From an uncultured Alcaligenaceae bacterium (GTDB lineage: Bacteria > Pseudomonadota > Gammaproteobacteria > Burkholderiales > Burkholderiaceae_B): a stretch of 64,000 bases of DNA. A program made the position numbers and the translations under genes. The stretch covers positions 27,537 to 91,536 of the forward strand of contig CALEQZ010000053.1 in the NCBI GenBank assembly GCA_937908115.1. Direction: 5' to 3'. The notes beneath the pieces are model-generated. The model searched no databases. It worked only from the letters and a program-made list of their open reading frames with translations, and was not told where the DNA came from. This document shows, piece by piece, positions 44,191 to 53,104 of this stretch. The stretch's first letter is position 1, and each line of letters begins with the position of its first letter.

Positions 44191-45044
44191 CGCTGCGCCC
44201 CCTTTCGTACGCGGTGTCCGTAGGACTGCGTGATGCGGTCGAACAGGATGGCCAGCGCCACGATGGCCAGCCCGGCCATCAGGCCGCGCCCGACCTCGAG
44301 GCGGTTGATGCCCAGCAGCACTTCATGCCCCAGGCCGCGCGCGCCGATCATCGAGGCGATCACGACCATGGACAGCGCCATCATGGTGGTTTGGTTGATG
44401 CCGGCCATGATGTTGGGCAGGGCCAGCGGCAGCTGCACGCCGAACAATTGCTGGCGCGGCGTGGCGCCGAAGGCGCGCGACGCTTCCAGGACCTCGCGGT
44501 CGACCAGCCGTATGCCCAGGTCGGTCAGGCGGATGAGCGGCGGCACCGCATAAATGACCGTGGCGATGATGGCCGGAATCTTGCCCAGGCCGAACAGCAT
44601 CACCACCGGGATCAGGTAGACGAAGCTCGGCATGGTCTGCATCACGTCCAGCACCGGCAGCATGACCGTGCGCAGCCAGCTGGCACGGGCCATGGCGATG
44701 CCCAACGGGATGCCGACCAGTACCGACAGCGCGGTGGCCATAATCATCAGCGACAGCGTCTGCATGCCAGCGTCCCACAAGCCAAGCGCGCCGATGGCAA
44801 ACAGCAGCAGCCCCATGCCGGCGCTGAGCAGCACCCGCCGGCTGACCAGCCAGGCGATGCCCATGACCGCCAGGATAAGCAGCCACCAGGGGGTAGCGCG
44901 CAGGAGATTCTCCAGCCACACCAACAGCTGCAGGATGGGACGCGAGAAGGCATCCAACGCGTCGGCGTAGTTGGTGACCAGGCGATCGACGAAGCCGTCG
45001 ATCGCCCCGCGCAGGGCGCGCGGGTCGATGATTTCGGGAAACAT
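44187..45044 (-). CDS. proW: Glycine betaine/proline-type ABC transporter permease
   Basis: 285 residues. A soluble N-terminal segment is followed by about six TM segments and the EAA-type motif GATPRQQLFGVQLPLALPNIMAGINQTTMMALSM-region, typical of ProW. It forms the channel of the osmoprotectant importer and is coupled to proV by overlap and to proX by a nine-base gap. Confidence 0.93.
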   Translation of the reverse strand: MFPEIIDPRALRGAIDGFVDRLVTNYADALDAFSRPILQLLVWLENLLRATPWWLLILAVMGIAWLVSRRVLLSAGMGLLLFAIGALGLWDAGMQTLSLMIMATALSVLVGIPLGIAMARASWLRTVMLPVLDVMQTMPSFVYLIPVVMLFGLGKIPAIIATVIYAVPPLIRLTDLGIRLVDREVLEASRAFGATPRQQLFGVQLPLALPNIMAGINQTTMMALSMVVIASMIGARGLGHEVLLGINRLEVGRGLMAGLAIVALAILFDRITQSYGHRVRKGAQR

Positions 45045-45053
45045 CGGCGCGGC

Positions 45054-46097
45054 CTACAGTGCGGCCTGCACGCGCGCGGCCACGTCGGCCGGCACCCACT
45101 TGGTCCACACGTCCTGCTTGTTCTTCAGGAACCACTCGGCCACGGCCGCCGCGTCATCGCCCGTCTCTTCCATGTGAGCCAGCGTCTCATCCATCACCGG
45201 CAGGGGCACGGACATGCTGGAGAAGAACTTGGCCAGGTTCGGGGCGTCCTTCTCGAACCCGGTGTTCAGCGCCGTGAAAACGGGGTTGTCCGGATACGCG
45301 CTGGGCTTGGGATCCTTGCAGTCGGGCGAGGTCAGGCATTCGTGCGCGGCCTTGTCATAGGGCGGCAGTTCGAGCTTGACCAGATCCATGGACCCGACCA
45401 GCGGCGTGGGATACCAGTAGTAGAAGACGATGTTCTGCTTGCGCTTGTAGGCCGCGGTCAGCGCCGCCTTCTGGGCTGCGCCCGTGCCGGGCGAATACAG
45501 CGTGAACGTGTCCTGCAAGCCCAGGGCGCGGTAGAGGTTGCTGCTGACGACCTCGCAGCCCCAGCCCGCCGGGCAGCCGTAGAAGCGGCCCTTGGAGGGC
45601 TCCTCGGGATCCTGGAACTCGTCCTTGAAGCGCGGCAGGTCGGCGGCGGACTTCAGCTCGGGCAGGCGCTCGGCCGTGTAACGCGGGATGAACCAGGCCT
45701 CGCCGCCCATGTACAGGTCGGCCACGCGCCGCACCTTGCCGGTGGCCTCGGCCTTGTTCCAGGGATCGGCCACGCTGTTGAGCCAGACCTCGGTATTGAC
45801 GTCCAGGTCGCCGCGCTCGAGCGCGGCCAGCGCCGGCAGGGTCTCGGTGGGCAACACCTCGGTCTGACAACCGTAGCCATGCTCGATGATGGCGCGTTGC
45901 ACGTCCACCAGCACCAGGTTGGACTCCCAGTTCATGCCGCCAAACCGCACCGGGCGGTCGATTTCGCAGGCCGGGGCATCGGCCGCCCAGGCGCCGGCCG
46001 CGGCGCCCGACAGCGCGAGCGCGACGGCCAGCCGGCCGCAACGGCGGGAAAGCGACGCGCCGGCCTTGCGGGCGCGAAACTGCAATGGGGAATTCAT
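45054..46097 (-). CDS. proX: Glycine betaine/proline-type substrate-binding protein
   Basis: 347 residues. A Sec signal cut near GAWAADA precedes an OpuAC/ProX domain with NWESNLVLVDVQ, NTEVWLNSV and GFEKDAPNLAKFF. Trp and Tyr residues available for an aromatic cage (as in FYYWYPTPLVG) fit a quaternary-amine ligand. AAGGAGG lies eight bases before the ATG. It is the first gene of the operon, with a promoter about 220 bases upstream. Confidence 0.93.
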   Translation of the reverse strand: MNSPLQFRARKAGASLSRRCGRLAVALALSGAAAGAWAADAPACEIDRPVRFGGMNWESNLVLVDVQRAIIEHGYGCQTEVLPTETLPALAALERGDLDVNTEVWLNSVADPWNKAEATGKVRRVADLYMGGEAWFIPRYTAERLPELKSAADLPRFKDEFQDPEEPSKGRFYGCPAGWGCEVVSSNLYRALGLQDTFTLYSPGTGAAQKAALTAAYKRKQNIVFYYWYPTPLVGSMDLVKLELPPYDKAAHECLTSPDCKDPKPSAYPDNPVFTALNTGFEKDAPNLAKFFSSMSVPLPVMDETLAHMEETGDDAAAVAEWFLKNKQDVWTKWVPADVAARVQAAL

Positions 46098-46319
46098 GGC
46101 ATTTGCCTCCTTAAGGTTCCATGGTTGATCGAGCCGACCAGGGGTGGACTCGACGCCAGTTAGCTAAGGGGGTATGCGGAAGACGGGCGGAACCGCCAAT
46201 ACAGACCGAACTAGCAGACGGACGCCCGTGGCGGGCATCCGAGGGACGGCGATCGGGTGGGCGCGAGGGGTGCGCCGGTCAAATCGCCAAATTGACGTCA
46301 GCTGCACGAAGAAGGCAGC

Positions 46320-46348
46320 ATGTTAGCAGAAATTACTAGCAAAGACAA
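46320..46348 (-). promoter_or_regulatory. Sigma-70-type promoter of proXWV
   Basis: On the minus strand: TTGTCT (46343-46348), a 17-bp spacer, and TAACAT (46320-46325). Both boxes match consensus at four of six positions and lie in an AT-rich island inside very GC-rich DNA. Transcription would start near 46313. Confidence 0.6.
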
Positions 46349-46394
46349 ATAAGGGGCACTACTGAGGCGAGCCGGCGCGGGCGTACGCGACCGG

Positions 46395-46421
46395 CCGCAC
46401 GGGCCGCACGGGCCGAGCGGG
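46395..46421. repeat. 9-bp tandem repeat, three copies
   Basis: Two perfect CCGCACGGG units and a third altered one (CCGAGCGGG) lie in noncoding DNA between the proX promoter and cfa. A short GC-rich slippage-prone repeat. Confidence 0.7.
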
Positions 46422-46494
46422 CCGCGGCAGACGGCGACAGTTGGCTGGCAGGCCGGCGTACCGGAAAACGCCCGGCCGCGGGAATGGATCGATG

Positions 46495-46515
46495 GGGCCG
46501 CCTTCTTTGCGGCCC
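46495..46515 (-). other. Hairpin after cfa
   Basis: GGGCCGC and GCGGCCC form a 7-bp stem with a CTTCTTT loop, three bases past the cfa stop codon. There is no T-run on the minus-strand transcript, so it is a weak terminator or 3'-end protector. Confidence 0.45.
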
Positions 46516-46518
46516 GCC

Positions 46519-47772
46519 CTAGCGGTACATGTAATCGCGCCGCCAGGGATAGGCTTGGCCTTCCGGGTAATCGAGCTCGCGCGCGTCGCCGGCATGCACG
46601 GGATGGGCCAGCACCTGGTGCAGCGCGATCCAGCCGTGCTCGAACGCCATCGCGCAACCGGCCAGATACAGCCGGTAGGCGCGCAGCGACCGTTCTCCCT
46701 GGTCGCCAGACAGCACGGCGCGCGCCTCGTCTAGCCGGGCCTCCAGTGCATCGCTCCAGCACCAGAGCGTGCGCGCGTAATGCGGCCGCAGGTTCTCGAC
46801 GTCGACCATTTCCAGGCCGCCGTTGGCCATGTTTTCCAGGACGCTGCTGATGTGGGTCAGCTCACCGCCCGGGAAGATGTATTTCTCGATGAACTCGCCC
46901 ATGCCGCTGCCCAACTGCGCGTTGTAGACCCCGGCCGCGGTGATGCCGTGGTTCATCACCAGGCCGCCGGGCCGCACCAGTCGGCGCAGCTTGGCGAAGT
47001 AGTCGCGCAGACGCGCGCGGCCGACGTGCTCGAACATGCCCACCGAGGCAATCTTGTCGAACGGGCGCGATTCATCCAACTTGCGGTAGTCGAGCAGTTC
47101 CATGCGCACCCGCCCAGACAGGCCTTTTTCCTCGATCAGCCGGTTGACGTGCGCATGTTGGTTGCGCGATAGCGTGATGCCCGTGGCGTCCACGCCGTAG
47201 TGCTCGGCCGCCCACAGCAGCAGCCCGCCCCAGCCTGCGCCCACGTCCAGGAAACGCTCGCCTTCGCGCAGCGCCAGCTTGCGGCAGATATGGTCGAGCT
47301 TGGCTTCCTGGGCCTGCGACAGCGTGTAGTCGGGTTCGCGGAAATACGCGCAGGAATAGACCCGGCGCGGATCCAGCCAAAGCGCGTAGAAATCGTCGGA
47401 CAGGTCATAGTGGAATTCGATCTGGCGCGCATCCCGCTCGATCGAGTGGCGCCACACCGAACGCACCCGGCGGATCAGCTCGGTCAGGCCGCCGCCGCGC
47501 GCGGCGTCGATGGGCGAGCCGGGCAGCAGCGCCGCGGCCGCAGCCATGACATCGCGCATCTCCCCTTCGATTTCGACACGGCCTTCGACGTAGTCCTCGC
47601 CGAGCACGCCCACCTCGCCGGCTGCCAGGTGGGCCAGCGCCCGCTTGTCCTTGATGGTGAACGCGACCTGGGGGTCCGATGAACCGACGCGGGTCCCGTC
47701 CGGCAGGACCAACTGCACGCGAACCGGTAGCGACTGCAACTTTTGCTCGACGGCCGACAGCAAAGGATTCAC
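46519..47772 (-). CDS. cfa: Cyclopropane-fatty-acyl-phospholipid synthase family protein
   Basis: 417 residues from GTG at 47772, which has GGGGAG about eight bases upstream and opens on NPLLSAVEQKL. SAM-binding motif FLDVGAGWGGLLLWAA, then GITLSRNQHAHVN and SVGMFEHVGRARL, match CFA synthases; YSCAYF is in the family's lipid-site region. It methylenates unsaturated phospholipid chains, usually in stationary phase or acid stress. Divergent from an MFS exporter across 145 bases. Confidence 0.92.
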   Translation of the reverse strand: MNPLLSAVEQKLQSLPVRVQLVLPDGTRVGSSDPQVAFTIKDKRALAHLAAGEVGVLGEDYVEGRVEIEGEMRDVMAAAAALLPGSPIDAARGGGLTELIRRVRSVWRHSIERDARQIEFHYDLSDDFYALWLDPRRVYSCAYFREPDYTLSQAQEAKLDHICRKLALREGERFLDVGAGWGGLLLWAAEHYGVDATGITLSRNQHAHVNRLIEEKGLSGRVRMELLDYRKLDESRPFDKIASVGMFEHVGRARLRDYFAKLRRLVRPGGLVMNHGITAAGVYNAQLGSGMGEFIEKYIFPGGELTHISSVLENMANGGLEMVDVENLRPHYARTLWCWSDALEARLDEARAVLSGDQGERSLRAYRLYLAGCAMAFEHGWIALHQVLAHPVHAGDARELDYPEGQAYPWRRDYMYR

Positions 47773-47917
47773 GGACTCGCTCTCCCCGAAGTCTACGAAC
47801 ACCCCGGCAATGTATCGGAATTTTGGGCTAGGGGAAACCACGGAGGTCCGTGCTACATTGAAGGCCCTTCCGGCCATGTGCCATCTACGCGCCTGGCCTC
47901 CTCTGCTGCAGCCACGC

Positions 47918-49111
47918 ATGTCCTCCCGAACCTTGCCGCGCGCCATGCCAGGATGGCTCATCCTGATGGGTGCACTCACCGCGATCGGCCCGTTTTCGAT
48001 CGATATGTACCTGCCGGCCTTCCCGGCCATTGCTCGCACGCTGCAGGCCACGCATGGCGAAGTGGAGCGCACGCTCGCGCTCTACCTCATCGGACTGTCG
48101 CTGTCGCAGATCGTCTACGGACCGCTGGCCGACCGCTACGGCCGCAAGCCACCCCTGTGCGCGGCGCTGGCGCTGTATGTGGTCGCCTCGATCGGCGCGG
48201 CGCTCGCCGACGACGTGCACGAGCTGACCATCTGGCGCGTGCTGCAGGCAGTGGGCAGCGCGGCCGGCGTGGTCATTCCCCGCGCGGTCATCCGCGACCA
48301 CCTGGACGTGCAGGATTCGGCGCGCGCGCTGTCGTCGCTGATGCTGATCATGGGCGTGGCGCCCATCCTGGCGCCGCTGGTCGGCGGCCAGGTGCTGGGC
48401 CTGGCTGGCTGGCGCGCGATCTTCTGGGTCATGGCGCTGATCGGCGCCGTGCTGCTGTTTTTCATCGTCAGGACGATGCGCGAATCCCTGGCGCCCGACC
48501 GGGTCGTACTGCTGTCGTGGACCAACATCGGCCGCAACTACGGCGAGCTGCTGCGCGACCGGCGCTTCATGGCCTGCGCCCTGGCCGGCGGCCTGGGCAC
48601 GGCGGGGATGTTTTCCTATATCACCGCCTCGCCGCGGGTGTTCATCGAGTTCTTCGGCGTGCCGTCCCAGCTGTATGGGCTGCTTTTCGGGCTGAATGCC
48701 GCGGCGCTCATTACGGGCTCGCAGGTCAGCGCCCGCGTGCTGCGCAAGCGGCCCTCGGCGACCGTCCTGCGCGCCGCCCTGCCCGCCCTGGCCGGCTTCG
48801 CCGTGGCGGGCCTGGCCTTGACGCTGGCCGGCGCGGCCAGCCTGCCGCTGCTGATGATTTGCCTGGTCGGCTATATGTTCAGCCAGGGCTTCGTCAACCC
48901 GAACGCCGCCGCGCTCGCCCTGGCCGACCAGGCGGGGCGGCTGGGCGCGGCCTCCGCGCTGATGGGCACGTTGCAGCTGGGCTGCGGGGCCGTGGCTGGG
49001 TTGCTGGTCAGCGCCTGGGACGTCCCCTCGCCCCTGCCGCTGGCGGTCATGCTGGCCCTGTGTGGCAGCGCGGCGTGGTTGTCCGGCCGCATCGCGCTCA
49101 AGGCGACTTGA
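47918..49111 (+). CDS. Bcr/CflA-family drug:H+ antiporter (MFS)
   Basis: 397 residues with 12 TM segments. FSIDMYLPAFPAIARTLQATHGEV and YGPLADRYGRKP are strong Bcr/CflA signatures, and VIPRAVIRDHLD with GVAPILAPLVGG completes the family pattern. The start at 47918 is preferred (RTLPRAMPGWLILMGALTAIGPFS follows); ATG at 47876 is possible. A -10-like TACATT lies at 47854-47859. Confidence 0.92.
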   Translation: MSSRTLPRAMPGWLILMGALTAIGPFSIDMYLPAFPAIARTLQATHGEVERTLALYLIGLSLSQIVYGPLADRYGRKPPLCAALALYVVASIGAALADDVHELTIWRVLQAVGSAAGVVIPRAVIRDHLDVQDSARALSSLMLIMGVAPILAPLVGGQVLGLAGWRAIFWVMALIGAVLLFFIVRTMRESLAPDRVVLLSWTNIGRNYGELLRDRRFMACALAGGLGTAGMFSYITASPRVFIEFFGVPSQLYGLLFGLNAAALITGSQVSARVLRKRPSATVLRAALPALAGFAVAGLALTLAGAASLPLLMICLVGYMFSQGFVNPNAAALALADQAGRLGAASALMGTLQLGCGAVAGLLVSAWDVPSPLPLAVMLALCGSAAWLSGRIALKAT

Positions 49112-49137
49112 TTTAATTGGACAATCCAGGCTAGAAT
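49108..49137 (+). promoter_or_regulatory. Candidate upstream promoter of the rpmB leader
   Basis: TTGATT (49108-49113), 18-bp spacer, TAGAAT (49132-49137), in an AT-rich patch that overlaps the stop codon of the exporter gene. Confidence 0.55.
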
Positions 49138-49155
49138 CTTTTGCTTCACGCTATT

Positions 49156-49185
49156 TTGGTGATTTTCCTTGCCCGGGACTATGCT
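49156..49185 (+). promoter_or_regulatory. Candidate second promoter of the rpmB leader
   Basis: TTGGTG (49156-49161), 18-bp spacer, TATGCT (49180-49185). A transcript from here to the hairpin at 49297 would be about 105 bases long. Confidence 0.4.
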
Positions 49186-49267
49186 TTGTCGCCGGGCGCC
49201 CATCCGAGAACCCGAGCGTTGCCGGATAGGGGGCTCGTCCTATCGAGCGGGGTATAAGCACTAGCGG

Positions 49268-49297
49268 CGGCAGGCATGACGGCTTGCCGGTTTTTTT
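49268..49297 (+). terminator. Intrinsic terminator-like hairpin inside the rpmB leader
   Basis: CGGCAGGC (49268-49275) and GCTTGCCG (49282-49289) pair as an 8-bp stem with one G-T wobble and a six-base loop, followed by G and seven T (49291-49297). It lies about 160 bases before rpmB, so it should either attenuate ribosomal-protein expression or end a separate small RNA. Confidence 0.6.
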
Positions 49298-49455
49298 GCC
49301 CGGGCGCCCATCGGGGCGCAGCGCGAAAATCCGGCCAATCGGCCCGCTGCCCCATCCACGAAGCTGGGTGGCCGGCGCAATGCCGGCAGCGCTTGCAGCC
49401 CTGCCGTGGATATTCCTCCTGACCACAATGCCGGGCACATACGAAAGGTGCAGAC

Positions 49456-49692
49456 ATGGCACGTGTATGCCAAGTGACCGGTAAAGGCCCGATGGTGGGC
49501 AACAACGTTTCCCACGCCAACAACAAGACCAAGCGCCGCTTCCTGCCCAACCTGCAATCGCGCCGGTTCTGGGTCGAAAGCGAAAACCGCTGGGTGCGCC
49601 TGCGCGTTTCCGCCAGCGCGCTTCGCACGATCGACAAACTCGGCATCGACGCCGTGCTGGCCGAACTGCGCGCCCGCGGCCAAGCCGTCTAA
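49456..49692 (+). CDS. rpmB: 50S ribosomal protein L28
   Basis: 78 residues, the standard length. MARVCQVTGKGPMVGNNVSH and NKTKRRFLPNLQSRRFW are diagnostic of L28 in the large ribosomal subunit. It is followed 17 bases later by rpmG, the usual pair. Confidence 0.98.
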   Translation: MARVCQVTGKGPMVGNNVSHANNKTKRRFLPNLQSRRFWVESENRWVRLRVSASALRTIDKLGIDAVLAELRARGQAV

Positions 49693-49709
49693 GCCCACAG
49701 GAGCCCAAC

Positions 49710-49877
49710 ATGGCCAAAGGCATCCGCGAAAAGATCAAGCTCGAGTCGACCGCCGGCACGGGCCACTTCTACACCACCACCAAGAACAAGCGCAACATGC
49801 CGGAAAAGATGATCATCAAGAAGTACGATCCGGTCGCGCGCAAGCACGTCGAATACAAGGAAACCAAGCTGAAGTGA
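49710..49877 (+). CDS. rpmG: 50S ribosomal protein L33
   Basis: 55 residues: it begins MAKGIREKIKLESTAGTGHF and ends KHVEYKETKLK, the Cys-free type of L33. A CAGGAG Shine-Dalgarno precedes the ATG. It is followed by a strong intrinsic terminator. Confidence 0.98.
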   Translation: MAKGIREKIKLESTAGTGHFYTTTKNKRNMPEKMIIKKYDPVARKHVEYKETKLK

Positions 49878-49901
49878 ACAGCCGGTTTTCGGTATAGTGA
49901 T

Positions 49902-49936
49902 ACGGCTCTGCCCTTTGGGCAGGGCCGTTTTCTTTT
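49902..49936 (+). terminator. Intrinsic terminator of rpmB-rpmG
   Basis: A 12-bp stem with one G-T wobble (ACGGCTCTGCCC at 49902-49913 pairing with 49917-49928), a TTT loop, and a T-rich tail (49928-49936). It lies 24 bases after the rpmG stop. Confidence 0.9.
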
Positions 49937-49968
49937 GCGGTCCGCCGCACGGTTTTCCTGCCTTGGAC

Positions 49969-51195
49969 ATGATGCGCATCCGCCCGACCCTGCTGCGAAC
50001 GCTAGCCCAAGCGCTCGCGTTTGCCGCCACGCTCACGGTCGCCGGGCCCGCGGCGGCCGACGACGACCCCATACGCATCGGCGAAATCAACAGCTACAAG
50101 GCGATCCCGGCCTTTTTGGAGCCATACCGGCGCGGCTGGCAGCTGGCGCTGGAGGAAGTCAATGCCGGCGGCGGCGTACTCGGTCGCCCGCTGCAGGTGA
50201 TCTGGCGCGATGACAACGGCAACCCCGGCGACACGGTCCGCGCCGCCCAGGAATTGCTCTCGCGCGAGCGCGTCGACCTGCTGTTCGGCGGATTCCTGTC
50301 CAATACGGGGCTTGCGCTGGCGGACTTCGCCCGCCAGCGCAAAGTGTTCTTCTTGGCGGCCGAGCCGCTGACCGACAAGATCACCTGGCAGCAAGGCAAC
50401 CGCTACACCTTCCGGCTGCGGCCGTCGACGTGGATGCACGTGGCCGCGCTCGTGCCGCGTGCGGCGCAACTGGGCAAGAAACGCTGGGCCATCGTCTACC
50501 CCAATTACGAATATGGCCAGTCCGCCGTGGCCACGTTCAAGGCCATGATGCGCGAGCGCCAGCCGGACATCGAATTCGTCGCCGAGCAGGCCGTGCCGCT
50601 GGGCCGGGTCGACGCCGGCGCGGTCGTGCAGGCGTTGGCCGATGCCAAGCCCGATGCGATCTTCAACGTCCTGTTTGCCGCCGACCTGACGCGCTTCGTG
50701 CGCGAAGGCAACACCCGGGGGCTTTTCGAAGGCCGCGCCGTGGTGTCGGTGCTCTCGGGCGAGCCGGAATACCTGGATCCCCTGGGCGCCGAGGCCCCGC
50801 AAGGCTGGATCGTCACCGGCTATCCGTGGTATGCCATTGACACGCCCGAGAACCGCGCGTTCGTCCAAGCCTACCGGCAACGCTACGACGACTATCCGCG
50901 CGTGGGTTCGGTCGTCGGCTACGCCTCGCTCAAGTCGCTGGCCGCGGGCATCGCCAAGGCCGGTTCGACCGACACCGAAAAGCTGATCGCCGCCTTTCGC
51001 GGCCTGCAGGTCGACACGCCGTACGGCCCCATCGTGTACCGGCCGCTGGATCACCAGTCCACGATGGGCGTATACGTGGGTACGACCCGGGTCGAAAACG
51101 GCCGCGGCGTCATGACGGATTTCACCTACATCGACGGCGCCCGCCTGCAGCCGCCGGACGACGAGGTGCGCAAGCTGCGTCCAGCCCAACCATGA
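49969..51195 (+). CDS. ABC transporter substrate-binding protein (amino-acid/amide, LivK/UrtA-like)
   Basis: 408 residues from the first of two adjacent ATGs. A signal peptide cut near GPAAADDD precedes a type I periplasmic-binding fold: EEVNAGGGVLGRPLQVIWRDD, QELLSRERVDLLFGGFLS and WAIVYPNYEYGQSAV are typical of the Peripla_BP_6 family. It binds a branched-chain amino acid, amide or similar ligand. It is the first gene of a three-gene operon, only 13 bases before the permease. Confidence 0.92.
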   Translation: MMRIRPTLLRTLAQALAFAATLTVAGPAAADDDPIRIGEINSYKAIPAFLEPYRRGWQLALEEVNAGGGVLGRPLQVIWRDDNGNPGDTVRAAQELLSRERVDLLFGGFLSNTGLALADFARQRKVFFLAAEPLTDKITWQQGNRYTFRLRPSTWMHVAALVPRAAQLGKKRWAIVYPNYEYGQSAVATFKAMMRERQPDIEFVAEQAVPLGRVDAGAVVQALADAKPDAIFNVLFAADLTRFVREGNTRGLFEGRAVVSVLSGEPEYLDPLGAEAPQGWIVTGYPWYAIDTPENRAFVQAYRQRYDDYPRVGSVVGYASLKSLAAGIAKAGSTDTEKLIAAFRGLQVDTPYGPIVYRPLDHQSTMGVYVGTTRVENGRGVMTDFTYIDGARLQPPDDEVRKLRPAQP

Positions 51196-51208
51196 GCCGG
51201 GACGGCGC

Positions 51209-53104
51209 ATGAACTTAAGCGGCCTCGCGCTGCAGCTGCTCAACGGCCTGGCCGACGCCAGCGCGCTTTTCCTGGTGGCTGCCGGCCTTTCGCTGATCTT
51301 CGGCGTCACGCGCATCGTCAACTTCGCGCACGGCTCCTTCTACATGCTGGGCGTGTACCTGGCGTGGACGCTGACCCGCGCGTGGGGCGGCACACCCTGG
51401 GGGTACTGGGCGGCGCTGCCCGCGGCGGCGCTCTTGGTGGGCCTTTTGGGCGCACTGGTCGAGTGGCTGGTCCTGCGCCGCCTGTATCGCGCCCCGGCAC
51501 TCTACCCGCTGCTGGCAACTTTCGCGCTGGTGCTCATCATCGGCGATGCCGTCCTGGCCGCATGGGGGCCGGAAGACCTGTTTGCCGCCCGCGCGCCCGG
51601 GTTGGACGGCGCGGTGCATTGGCTGGGCCGGCGCTTTCCGGAATACGACCTGCTGCTGATCGCGCTCGGTCCGGCCGTGCTGGCGCTGCTATGGCTGCTG
51701 CTGCGCCGTACCCGCTGGGGGATGCTGCTGCGTGCGGCCGCCGAGAACCGCCGCATGCTGGCGGCGTTGGGCGTGAACCAAGCGCTGCTGTTCACCTCCG
51801 CCTTCGCCCTGGGCGCCTTCCTGGCCGGCCTGGGCGGCGCGCTCGCGGCCCCGCGCCAGCCCGCGACGCTGGGGCTGGCCCTGGAAGTCATCGCCAGCGC
51901 CTTCGTCGTGGTGGTCGTGGGCGGACTGGGCTCGATTCCCGGCGCCTTCCTGGCGGCGCTGCTGATCAGCGAAGCCAAGGCGCTGTGCATCTTCCTGGGC
52001 GAGGTCAGCGTGGCCGGCCATGCCATCGACCTGCCGCGGCTGACGCTGGTGGCCGAATTCGCCGTGATGGCCGTGGTCCTGGTCGTGCGCCCATGGGGCC
52101 TGATGGGCCGCCCGCCCGAGCCCGGCACCTGCGCGGCCGAGCGCGGCGCCCCCGTGGCACCGGCCGGCCGCGCCACCCGGCGGGCCTACCTGCTGCTGTT
52201 GGCCGCCTTGGCGATCTTCCCGCTGGCGACGCAGGCCTGGCCCTATGCCACGGTGCTACTGACCGAAATCCTGGTCGCCGCGCTCTTTGCCGCCAGCCTG
52301 CACTTTTTGATCGGCCCCGGCGGCATGCACAGCTTCGGCCACGCCGCGTGGTTCGGGCTGGGCGCGTACGGCGCGGCACTGATGCTGCAGGCGCTGGCGC
52401 TGCCCATGGAAGCTGCCCTACTGCTCGGGCCGCTGCTGGCGCTGGCCGCCGCGCTGGTCTTCGGCTGGTTCTGCGTGCGCCTGTCGGGCGTATACATGGC
52501 GATGCTGACGCTGGCCTGTGCGCAGATCACCTGGGCGCTCGTGTACCAGTGGGACGACGTCACCGGCGGCAGCAACGGGCTGATCGGGCTTTGGCCGTCG
52601 GACTGGCTGGCCGACCCGATCGCCTATTACTACCTGAGCCTGGCGGCATGCGTCCTGGGCGTGGTGGCGCTGCGCCGCATCGTGTTCGCGCCGCTGGGCT
52701 TGGCACTGCGCGCCGCGCGTGATTCGGGCCTGCGGGCCGCCGCAATCGGCATGGACGTGCAGCGGCTGCAATGGGCGGGTTTCTCGGCAGCCGCGCTGGT
52801 CGCCGGCATGGCGGGTTCGGTCTACGCGTTTTCCAAGGGCAGCATCGCCCCGGACGTCCTGTCCGTTGGCCGCTCGGTCGACGGCCTGGTCATGGTCCTG
52901 CTGGGCGGCATCCAATCGCTGGCCGGACCGCTCGTGGGCGCGGCCGCCTATACCTGGCTGCACGACAGCCTGGCGCGCGCCACGCCGTACTGGCACGCCC
53001 TCATGGGCACGGTAATGCTCGTCCTGGTCACCATCGCCCCGGGTGGCCTCGCATCGCTGGCACGCCGGCCCGCCGCGCGTACGCCTGCCGGAGGCCGGCC
53101 ATGA
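51209..53104 (+). CDS. Fused LivH-LivM branched-chain-type ABC permease
   Basis: 631 residues, about the sum of two permeases. The N-terminal half is LivH-like (SLIFGVTRIVNFAHGSFYMLG, VVVVGGLGSIPGAFLAA), then a Pro/Ala/Arg-rich joint (about residues 295-325), then a LivM-like half (FLIGPGGMHSFGHAAWFGLGAYGA, YMAMLTLACAQITWA, LALRAARDSGLRAAAIGMD). Both channel halves are thus on one chain. The stop overlaps the ATPase start by four bases. Confidence 0.92.
   Translation: MNLSGLALQLLNGLADASALFLVAAGLSLIFGVTRIVNFAHGSFYMLGVYLAWTLTRAWGGTPWGYWAALPAAALLVGLLGALVEWLVLRRLYRAPALYPLLATFALVLIIGDAVLAAWGPEDLFAARAPGLDGAVHWLGRRFPEYDLLLIALGPAVLALLWLLLRRTRWGMLLRAAAENRRMLAALGVNQALLFTSAFALGAFLAGLGGALAAPRQPATLGLALEVIASAFVVVVVGGLGSIPGAFLAALLISEAKALCIFLGEVSVAGHAIDLPRLTLVAEFAVMAVVLVVRPWGLMGRPPEPGTCAAERGAPVAPAGRATRRAYLLLLAALAIFPLATQAWPYATVLLTEILVAALFAASLHFLIGPGGMHSFGHAAWFGLGAYGAALMLQALALPMEAALLLGPLLALAAALVFGWFCVRLSGVYMAMLTLACAQITWALVYQWDDVTGGSNGLIGLWPSDWLADPIAYYYLSLAACVLGVVALRRIVFAPLGLALRAARDSGLRAAAIGMDVQRLQWAGFSAAALVAGMAGSVYAFSKGSIAPDVLSVGRSVDGLVMVLLGGIQSLAGPLVGAAAYTWLHDSLARATPYWHALMGTVMLVLVTIAPGGLASLARRPAARTPAGGRP

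Larger units (their letters stand above)
46098..46518. other. Gene-free region: long leader of proXWV and cfa 3' side
   Basis: No gene is supported here. From left to right it holds the proX Shine-Dalgarno, a leader of roughly 215 bases, the proX promoter (46320-46348), a 9-bp tandem repeat (46395-46421), GC-rich sequence and a hairpin next to the cfa stop codon. The long leader could carry regulation of osmoprotectant uptake; I see no known riboswitch in it. Confidence 0.5.
49112..49455 (+). other. Gene-free region: rpmB promoters and a long structured leader
   Basis: No gene. It holds two candidate promoters (49108-49137 and 49156-49185), an intrinsic-terminator-like hairpin with a T7 run (49268-49297), and the 13-bp direct repeat CCGGGCGCCCATC at 49192-49204 and 49300-49312, on either side of the hairpin. 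The rest up to the rpmB Shine-Dalgarno (AAAGG before 49456) is GC-rich and can fold. Confidence 0.5.

Noticed and set aside
46519..48072. Long form of the cyclopropane synthase reaching 48072
   Set aside because: It would overlap the divergent exporter gene and add 100 residues with no similarity; GTG at 47772 has a good ribosome-binding site.
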